DNA of 11,981 nucleotides from CAZJAD01 sp964543855 (GTDB lineage: Bacteria > Electryoneota > RPQS01 > DYHQ01): positions 1 through 11,981 of the forward strand of contig CAZJAD010000071.1 in the NCBI GenBank assembly GCA_964543855.1, written 5' to 3'. Under the pieces are notes generated by a model. That model ran no database searches. It was not told the DNA's origin and saw nothing but the letters and a program-made list of their open reading frames with translations. Shown here one piece after another: positions 7,475 to 11,981 of the stretch. The position numbers and the translations under genes were made by a program. Positions within the stretch are counted from its first letter, which is position 1. Every line of letters starts with the position of its first letter.

Positions 7475-7526
7475 GGGGGGGGCCCGGGGGGAGCCCCCCC
7501 GGAGAGCCAGCGGGCCCCGAGTGTAT
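7472..7526 (+). other. Low-quality contig end: G/C homopolymers before the gap
   Basis: Right after GAAGT the sequence turns into 11 G, three C, six G and seven C with few other bases, then runs to the Ns. This is unlike anything else in the window and coincides with the point where the true sequence (seen after the gap) continues into a GGGGCTGCC hairpin. It is best read as sequencing or assembly error. Confidence 0.75.
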
Positions 7527-7536
7527 NNNNNNNNNN
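7527..7536. other. Assembly gap of 10 N
   Basis: Ten Ns lie between two imperfect copies of the same sequence. The gap is probably an unmerged overlap with no real missing DNA. Confidence 0.99.
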
Positions 7537-7613
7537 GCTGGCCACTTCGCCGACCTTAATATTTTGTTGCTGATGATGTTTTTTCGTAGTCGTCCATTAC
7601 TTTAAGGAGCGGG
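7537..7613 (+). repeat. Second, degraded copy of the 77-base segment
   Basis: This copy of 7398-7474 starts directly after the Ns. Most differences are changes to T in this copy (11 of 16), and they remove the stop codon of the secreted gene and its lysine-rich end. The bias fits poor base calls at a contig start rather than a real gene duplicate. It leads straight into the terminator hairpin. Confidence 0.8.
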
Positions 7614-7636
7614 GCTGCCAGCACTGTGGCAGCCCC
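7611..7636 (+). terminator. Hairpin terminator after the 679-aa secreted protein gene
   Basis: GGGGCTGCCA (7611-7620), a six-base loop, then TGGCAGCCCC (7627-7636) make a perfect 10-bp stem. There is no T-run after it, so termination may be weak or the hairpin may protect the 3' end. If the gap is artefactual, it lies about 30 bases after the true stop codon. The same stem recurs at 9318-9340. Confidence 0.65.
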
Positions 7637-7851
7637 ACTTCAATGCAAGCGGCAGCGAAAGTGAACTCCGCGGACCCGTCACTTTGCACCCCTCCCTCAG
7701 GAGAGGCACAACGCCTGAGGTACTCCGCGCGACATTCTGCTGACCCGAAGCATCCACGGGAACTGGTCACGATTCTTGGTGCAGACCGAAGAGGCGCTAC
7801 ACTTGTAAGCGGGCAACCGAGGGCGACTTGCCAAAGTGGCCCTCACAAGAA

Positions 7852-7878
7852 GTACATATCACCCTCTAAGTGTACATA
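7852..7878 (+). repeat. GTACATA direct repeat with 20-base period upstream of a promoter
   Basis: GTACATA occurs at 7852-7858 and 7872-7878, two helical turns apart. The second copy ends 27 bases before the candidate -35 box at 7906, a position that would suit an activator site. The evidence is sequence pattern only. Confidence 0.35.
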
Positions 7879-7905
7879 CAGGTGGACTTTAAGTTCCAAT
7901 TTTTC

Positions 7906-7934
7906 TTGGAATTACGAAATAAAATTAGTATATT
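7906..7934 (+). promoter_or_regulatory. Candidate sigma-70-like promoter for the 400-aa secreted protein gene
   Basis: TTGGAA (7906-7911) and TATATT (7929-7934) are separated by exactly 17 bases in the most AT-rich part of this intergenic region. They match the consensus at four and five of six positions. Transcription would start near 7941, giving a leader of about 145 bases. The -35 box is also the right arm of the small hairpin at 7892-7913. Confidence 0.5.
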
Positions 7935-8086
7935 TAGGATGCTGTGTCCGGCTCGCTGTGAATAGCGAGAACAAGCTCCCTGACTTGCCGTGGGACTTAA
8001 AGCTTTCGTCGGGTGATGGACAGGCAAATCTCGAATCATTTCCTGAGTGTTGGCGTTTGTGACTTGTCATATGTGGAGGGAAGAAC

Positions 8087-9289
8087 ATGAAGATGTGGAC
8101 AAGAATTTCTGTGCTCGTAGTCATTACGCTTGGTGTGGTGGTTGGTGATGCAGTGGCGCAGTATGATCCGTGTAACATCCCGCCGGGGATCTATCGTACT
8201 CAAACACAGGGAGGTTGGAGCGCGGTCTGCCATGGCAACAATCCCGGGTGCGTCCGCGACGACAATTTCGACGCCGTTTTCCCGGCAGGATTGACGGTCG
8301 GCAGAACTTTCACGATTCATCTAACGACTTCAGCCGCTGTGCCTGATTTTCTTCCGGAGGGCGGTACGCCGTCCGTGTTGACCTCGAATCATACCGATCC
8401 GGTCTCGACGGAGGCGGGCGTTTTTGGAGGCCAGGTCGTTGCACTGGCGATTTCACTCGGTTTCTCTGATTATGGCGTGCCTGGCTTCGGCGATCTGGGC
8501 AGCCTCCACATTCCAACTGGACTCCATACACCCTGGGGACCGTTCGCGGGCTACACCGTCAGACAGGTTTTCGATCTGGCCAATGTCGTCCTCGGCGGTG
8601 ATTCCACGATGTTGCCTGGCGGAATATCGATTTCCGACCTGAATGATGTGGTGGATTCGATCAACAATGACTTTGTCGACGGCGACCAGAGCAACGGCTA
8701 CCTGGTGGAAGCGGATTGCGATTCGACTCTGCCCGTCGAACTGACAGCCAGACCGGACCTCATTCCGGGTGACCGTCAGTTGACTCTGCGCTTCAGTGTG
8801 GCCGATGAGCGTGATGTGACTTCCTATGAGATTGTCCGCGACGGTGCCAGAATCGCCCAACTCGAGGTGGCCCAGGGGTCCTACTCCTATGTGGATGGCA
8901 ATCTCGTCAATGGACGTGTCTACGAGTACATCATCGTCGCAGTCGAACTTGGCGGGCCCAATGAACTCTCCTATGACGGCGAAACCATTTGGGCGAGCGC
9001 GCCCTCGTTCAACACAGGCGTCGTGACGGACTATGCGCTCTATCAGAACTACCCGAATCCTTTCAATCCGCAGACGAGCATTTCGTATGCGTTGAAGGAG
9101 GCGGGCTTTGTGACCTTGAGAGTGTACAATCTGTTGGGACGCGAGGTCGCGACGCTGGTGGCGAAGGACTTGCAGGCTGGGCGGTATACCGTGAATTTCA
9201 CCGCGAAGGATCTGCCTTCGGGGATCTATGTCTACCGCTTGGACGTGAACGACTTCAGCGCACAGAAGAAGCTGATTCTGCTGAAGTGA
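8087..9289 (+). CDS. Secreted protein with FN3-like domain and type IX sorting domain
   Basis: A 400-residue exported protein starting at an ATG preceded by GGAGGG. The signal peptide ends in DAVA followed by Q (residues 1-24). Residues 25-210 form a domain with the run NFDAVFPAGLTVG, SAAVPDFLPEGGTPSVL, GVFGGQVVALAISLGFSDYG, LGSLHIP, YTVRQVFDLANVVLGG and ISDLNDVVDSINNDFVDG. From memory, similar runs are common in secreted proteins of Bacteroidetes-like bacteria, but I know no established function. A fibronectin III-like domain (about 215-305) and a sorting domain (about 316-400, YALYQNYPNPFN to AQKKLILLK) follow, related to the same domains of the upstream 679-aa protein. It is probably delivered by a type IX secretion system to the cell surface. 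The gene has its own promoter and terminator, so it is likely a single-gene unit. Confidence 0.9.
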   Translation: MKMWTRISVLVVITLGVVVGDAVAQYDPCNIPPGIYRTQTQGGWSAVCHGNNPGCVRDDNFDAVFPAGLTVGRTFTIHLTTSAAVPDFLPEGGTPSVLTSNHTDPVSTEAGVFGGQVVALAISLGFSDYGVPGFGDLGSLHIPTGLHTPWGPFAGYTVRQVFDLANVVLGGDSTMLPGGISISDLNDVVDSINNDFVDGDQSNGYLVEADCDSTLPVELTARPDLIPGDRQLTLRFSVADERDVTSYEIVRDGARIAQLEVAQGSYSYVDGNLVNGRVYEYIIVAVELGGPNELSYDGETIWASAPSFNTGVVTDYALYQNYPNPFNPQTSISYALKEAGFVTLRVYNLLGREVATLVAKDLQAGRYTVNFTAKDLPSGIYVYRLDVNDFSAQKKLILLK

Positions 9290-9315
9290 TCTATCGATCA
9301 CCGAGAACACGGACG

Positions 9316-9350
9316 ATGGGGCTGCCAATTTGGCAGCCCCATTTCTTTCT
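9316..9350 (+). terminator. Rho-independent terminator after the 400-aa secreted protein gene
   Basis: ATGGGGCTGCCA (9316-9327), a three-base loop, then TGGCAGCCCCAT (9331-9342) form a 12-bp stem followed by a T-rich tail (TTTCTTTCT). The inner 10 bp are identical to the hairpin at 7611-7636. Confidence 0.85.
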
Positions 9351-9519
9351 CCACACCGCTAAGCCGCTGGCAAAGGGGTATGATTCGATGGCCAGGCGGG
9401 TCGAGTATTTGGGTGGATGCGGGAGGGTTGGCCTGCCTCGAGCCCGCACGGATGTAGCGTCGAAGTGCCTGAAGATCATATACTACGAGCAAATTCTGGG
9501 GAAAATCGCGACTCCAGTG

Positions 9520-9549
9520 TGAACAAATGGCATTCTCGGGGATTATAAG
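9520..9549 (+). promoter_or_regulatory. Candidate promoter for the lipoprotein-sigma-anti-sigma operon
   Basis: TGAACA (9520-9525) and TATAAG (9544-9549) are 18 bases apart, with four and five of six consensus matches. The upstream element also carries the GAAC core seen in many ECF-sigma -35 elements, so autoregulation is possible but unproven. The rest of 9351-9643 shows no gene. Confidence 0.3.
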
Positions 9550-9595
9550 AATAGAAGCATGTTTCAGTCAATCCCAAATGTACTTCAGATCGCCG

Positions 9596-9605
9596 AGACA
9601 TGTCT
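9596..9605. repeat. Perfect 10-bp palindrome in the leader of the sigma operon
   Basis: AGACATGTCT is a perfect palindrome 38 bases upstream of the lipoprotein ATG and downstream of the candidate promoter. It could be an operator, but palindromes of this size also occur by chance. Confidence 0.35.
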
Positions 9606-9643
9606 GTTCAATCTCCGTTGCTCAACTCTGGAGGAACTGCAAA

Positions 9644-10927
9644 ATGACGGCGTCGAGAATCTATGTGCCGGTGGCCTGCCTGTTGCTGGGATTTCTTCTG
9701 ACAGAAATCAGTTGCAGCCATAGAGACAACATTGTCAGACCGGAGAAGATCCGCAGCAAGCGCGAAGTAATCTACGATGAAGAGACTTACGCGAATCTGG
9801 CAAGACTATGGGAAGACTACTACAAAGAATTCCCGTCAGAGGATGCTTACGGCAACTGGATGTACGCGGCGCGGTATGCCGGAGTGGAGGACTATGAGAA
9901 GTTGCTCGAGCGCGGATTGAAAAGATATCCCGCCAACCCGACGCTGCTGTATCTGTCGGGAATGTGCAGGCACGGAACCTCTGAGAACGCTCTCGGACGG
10001 AGCTACCTGGAACGCGCCACGCAGCTCGACCCCGAATACATGGATCCGTGGTTTTCGCTGGTTGGACACTACATGGAAGATGGCGAGGAGGAACGCCTGA
10101 ACCTCGCGCTACGCCACTTGCTTGAAGGGGGTGCGATCGCGGAAGAAATCATGGATTACAATTACAACATGCTGGTGGGCCTTGCCGAGAACGCAATCCT
10201 GATCACCAACGGAGACAATGACACCTATCCTGGCTGGATCTTGACTCGCGTGTTGCATTTCCGTCCGGATGTCAAAATCGTCAACCGGTCGCTACTCAAC
10301 ACAGATTGGTATCCCATATACATTATTAAGGAAGGGGTGCCCCGGTTCATCACCAAACGCGAGCTTGACGAGCTTCGAACGAAGATCCAACAAGAGATGA
10401 AGGCGAAGAAAGCTGCCATTGGACCCGGCGGCCCTTTTGGTGACACGCTGATCGTCCGCCTGATTGACGCGGCTATAAGAGAAGGCCGGCCGGTTTATAT
10501 GTCGCACACACTCTACGAATCGGATGTTGTGGAGCGATATCGTGAAAAGGGTCGCAGTCTGGGATTGGTTAGTTTGGTGACACCGCCAACCGAACCATAC
10601 GGTGAGGAGTTGAAGAAGCTGTTCAGATTGTGGTTGGAGGAATACCGAACCGGAGGTTTGGATAGTTGGCGTCTGCGGCATGCAAAAGCCGGGGATGCGG
10701 CCTTACCCATCATGACCAACTACGGTGCCGGTCTCTATCTGGCTCTGGGCTCCGCGCCGAGTGAAACCCGAGAGTTTCGACTGGATTTGTTCCGCTGGTA
10801 CCAGAAGCACTTGGCCGACCTTCTTCCTCAGAACGGCGTGAGGGATACAATAAACCGGATGTGGTGTGGGTTCGACGATATTGAGGAAATACAAAACTGG
10901 TGTCGGCGTCAAGGCCACATCAAATGA
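9644..10927 (+). CDS. Probable lipoprotein with TPR-like region and DUF2723 C-terminal-like domain
   Basis: The ATG at 9644 has GGAGG nine bases upstream and opens a 427-residue protein with a basic start, a hydrophobic segment (VPVACLLLGFLLT) and a cysteine at 24 (EISC), an imperfect lipobox. The open frame extends to 9527, but without a ribosome binding site. Residues about 45-165 are helical and TPR-like (YPANPTLLYLSGMCRHG, LGRSYLERATQLDPEYMDPW). From about 175 come NMLVGLAENAILITNGDNDTYP (GDNDTYP at 190-196) and VNRSLLNTDWY (213-223). From memory, these are hallmarks of the soluble region after the membrane domain of Bacteroidetes DUF2723 proteins. Here no multi-span membrane part exists, so the domain stands alone, probably in the periplasm. 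Its stop overlaps the sigma factor start by four bases. Function is not known. Confidence 0.85.
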   Translation: MTASRIYVPVACLLLGFLLTEISCSHRDNIVRPEKIRSKREVIYDEETYANLARLWEDYYKEFPSEDAYGNWMYAARYAGVEDYEKLLERGLKRYPANPTLLYLSGMCRHGTSENALGRSYLERATQLDPEYMDPWFSLVGHYMEDGEEERLNLALRHLLEGGAIAEEIMDYNYNMLVGLAENAILITNGDNDTYPGWILTRVLHFRPDVKIVNRSLLNTDWYPIYIIKEGVPRFITKRELDELRTKIQQEMKAKKAAIGPGGPFGDTLIVRLIDAAIREGRPVYMSHTLYESDVVERYREKGRSLGLVSLVTPPTEPYGEELKKLFRLWLEEYRTGGLDSWRLRHAKAGDAALPIMTNYGAGLYLALGSAPSETREFRLDLFRWYQKHLADLLPQNGVRDTINRMWCGFDDIEEIQNWCRRQGHIK

Positions 10928-11460
10928 TCTCAGATTGGGACTGTCTGGAGCGAGCGCGACGGGGCGACGAAACCGCCTGGCAAAGGCTGATTGAGCGGTA
11001 CACCGCCCAATTGATCAAGACGGCGCTCCTGATCACCGGTTCGATGGCCGCGGCCCAGGATCTGGTACAGGACGCTTTCGTGCGCCTCCTGCGTCACGGC
11101 TCAAGACACCGGGAGGGGAGTCTTGGTGCTTACCTTTCCACGATTGCTTACCGCTTGGCATTGAAGGAGAAAGAGCGTGCGCGGCGAAACCGTTCCGTGG
11201 ATGGTCTGATTCTCACGAATCCCGCTCCTTCGCCTCTCGAGGCCGTCTTGAAGAAGGAGCGAGATCGCCTTCTTGCGCGAGCGATCCGATCACTCGAAGA
11301 GCATCACCGGGATACCCTTGTATTAAGATTCTACGGTGGTCATAGTTACGATGAGATAGCGCGGATCATGAATCTACCGATTGGAACGGTTAAGTCCCGC
11401 ATCTTCTACGCGGTAAAAGAATGCCGGAGATTGTTGCGAGAGAAAGGAATTCTGGAATGA
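10924..11460 (+). CDS. ECF-family RNA polymerase sigma factor
   Basis: A 178-residue sigma factor with only regions 2 and 4, the hallmark of extracytoplasmic-function sigma factors. Region 2 spans about residues 23-90 (LIERYTAQLIKTALL, AQDLVQDAFVRLLRH, YLSTIAYRLALKEKERARR) and should bind core polymerase and the -10 element. Region 4 spans about 118-172 (LEEHHRDTLVLRFYGGHSYDEIARIMNLPIGTVKSRI), with a helix-turn-helix for the -35 element. The ATG at 10924 overlaps the upstream stop as ATGA and has AAGG nine bases before it. The next gene is its likely anti-sigma factor, also joined by ATGA, so the pair should be made in fixed ratio. ECF sigma factors usually activate their own operon, but no target site can be proven here. 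Confidence 0.95.
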   Translation: MISDWDCLERARRGDETAWQRLIERYTAQLIKTALLITGSMAAAQDLVQDAFVRLLRHGSRHREGSLGAYLSTIAYRLALKEKERARRNRSVDGLILTNPAPSPLEAVLKKERDRLLARAIRSLEEHHRDTLVLRFYGGHSYDEIARIMNLPIGTVKSRIFYAVKECRRLLREKGILE

Positions 11461-11894
11461 ATCATCCCGATGATGATAGACTTCTGAAGCTGGTCTTGGA
11501 GCTTCTGGACGCAGACGAGGAGGCACAGCTCAAAGACCATCTGTCACAATGCGACAGTTGCCGCGCACGGCTCGAGCGAATGCAAAGCGAAACCGAAGTG
11601 ATCGGCAGCCTTGAACCGGAAATAGAGAGGCAAGCGTATCCGATGCCGCAGACCGCGAGGCCGACATTTGTTGCATGGATGAAGGTGGCCGCGCTACTCC
11701 TCGTAGGATTCATGGCGGGATATGCCACTTCGAACTCGACGCGTCCGACCTATGTCAATGTTGTCCCGCAGCAGCTTAAGGTCAAATCCCCTCCGGAACA
11801 TGTCCTGCTCTACGCATCATGCGAATCCGTGGACACGGCAGTGAATTTGGGCTGGCTCGGGATGAGATCTCGACCCGATTCGCTGGGCACTTAG
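11457..11894 (+). CDS. Zinc-binding membrane anti-sigma factor
   Basis: A 145-residue protein with the ZAS-type zinc motif H28-x3-C32-x2-C35 (HLSQCDSC) in a helical cytoplasmic N-terminal domain (about 1-45). One membrane segment follows at about 71-91 (FVAWMKVAALLLVGFMAGYA), then a short periplasmic tail of about 54 residues with a single cysteine at 122. This architecture fits anti-sigma factors that hold the cognate ECF sigma at the membrane until a signal releases it. The ATG at 11457 overlaps the sigma stop by four bases, with AAGGA nine bases upstream. An earlier in-frame ATG at 11421 lies inside the sigma gene and would disturb the conserved start. The periplasmic sensor part is short, so the signal may come through a partner, possibly the lipoprotein encoded upstream. 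Confidence 0.9.
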   Translation: MNHPDDDRLLKLVLELLDADEEAQLKDHLSQCDSCRARLERMQSETEVIGSLEPEIERQAYPMPQTARPTFVAWMKVAALLLVGFMAGYATSNSTRPTYVNVVPQQLKVKSPPEHVLLYASCESVDTAVNLGWLGMRSRPDSLGT

Positions 11895-11930
11895 CGGCTT
11901 GGAAAGCGCTCGCATAGCTGATAGAGAAAG

Positions 11931-11961
11931 AAACGGGACAGACGGTTGGTCTGTCCCGTTT
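11931..11961 (+). terminator. Strong hairpin terminator closing the sigma operon
   Basis: AAACGGGACAGAC (11931-11943), a five-base loop, then GTCTGTCCCGTTT (11949-11961) form a perfect 13-bp stem with A on the left and T on the right edge, typical of bidirectional intrinsic terminators. It starts 37 bases after the anti-sigma stop. Confidence 0.85.
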
Positions 11962-11981
11962 GCTTACTTCAAGGAAGCGTG

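Larger units (their letters stand above)
7637..8086 (+). other. Hairpin-rich intergenic region and leader of the 400-aa gene
   Basis: No convincing gene is present; a 139-codon open frame has no ribosome binding site or domain. Perfect or near-perfect stems lie at 7695-7720 (CCTCAGG/CCTGAGG), 7819-7844 (GAGGGC/GCCCTC with an inner ACTT/AAGT), 7892-7913 (GTTCCAA/TTGGAAT core) and 7952-7969 (CTCGCT/AGCGAG). The last falls inside the predicted leader. A known riboswitch class was not recognised. Confidence 0.55.

Noticed and set aside
7537..7613. A second paralogous sorting-domain gene remnant
   Set aside because: The ungapped match to the gene end before the Ns, the T-biased mismatches and the adjacent contig-end noise fit an assembly overlap better than an old duplicate.
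7643..8062. A 139-codon open frame between the two secreted-protein genes
   Set aside because: It has no ribosome binding site and no domain, and it runs through the hairpins and the promoter candidate.
8453..9328. A 291-codon open frame on the minus strand
   Set aside because: It is antisense to the 400-aa secreted protein and shows similar codon-shadow composition to the frame at 6492-7466; no domain.

Overview
The window looks like a piece of a moderately GC-rich, Gram-negative bacterial genome from the Fibrobacteres-Chlorobi-Bacteroidetes (FCB) side of the tree or one of its uncultured sister phyla. The main reason is that two secreted proteins end in the type IX-style C-terminal sorting domain (YALxQNYPNPFN ... 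LLG..V ... SGxYxYRL ... QKKxLLxK). A periplasmic PBP4-type peptidase and a probable lipoprotein also point to a two-membrane envelope. Two runs of N (2287-2386 and 7527-7536) mark this as a draft, probably metagenomic, scaffold. I cannot name the species.

Left part, minus strand (about 1-4524): a tightly packed operon read right to left. Its order is rpe (ribulose-phosphate epimerase), a glyoxalase II-like metallo-beta-lactamase hydrolase, a XerD-type tyrosine recombinase, an M50 site-2 protease-like membrane protein (its N-terminal half lost in the 100-N gap), a PBP4/DacB D,D-carboxypeptidase, and the start of a secreted beta-propeller-like protein running off the left edge. Successive genes overlap or nearly touch (7-base overlap, about 59-base overlap, 5-base space, 1-base overlap), so they are probably co-transcribed and translationally coupled. 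The rpe start is odd: the conserved N-terminus is preceded by an excellent Shine-Dalgarno sequence but no ATG, GTG or TTG.

Centre (4525-5402): about 880 bases without a convincing gene. It holds candidate divergent promoters and a 9-bp inverted repeat.

Right part, plus strand (5403-11981): two separate genes for large secreted proteins (5403-7442 and 8087-9289). They share a C-terminal cassette of a fibronectin-III-like domain plus sorting domain, and each is followed by a hairpin with the same 10-bp stem. Between them lies a second assembly gap flanked by two imperfect copies of the same 77 bases, almost certainly an unmerged contig overlap. Next comes a three-gene operon with ATGA overlaps: a probable lipoprotein with TPR-like helices and a domain resembling the soluble C-terminal part of DUF2723 proteins, an ECF sigma factor, and a zinc-binding membrane anti-sigma factor. 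A strong hairpin terminator closes it. The sigma/anti-sigma pair probably senses envelope state, with the upstream lipoprotein a candidate partner or target.

No tRNA, rRNA, CRISPR array or insertion sequence was recognised. The most unusual items are the non-canonical rpe start, the DUF2723-like lipoprotein inside a sigma/anti-sigma operon, and the two gap artefacts that would mislead automatic annotation.
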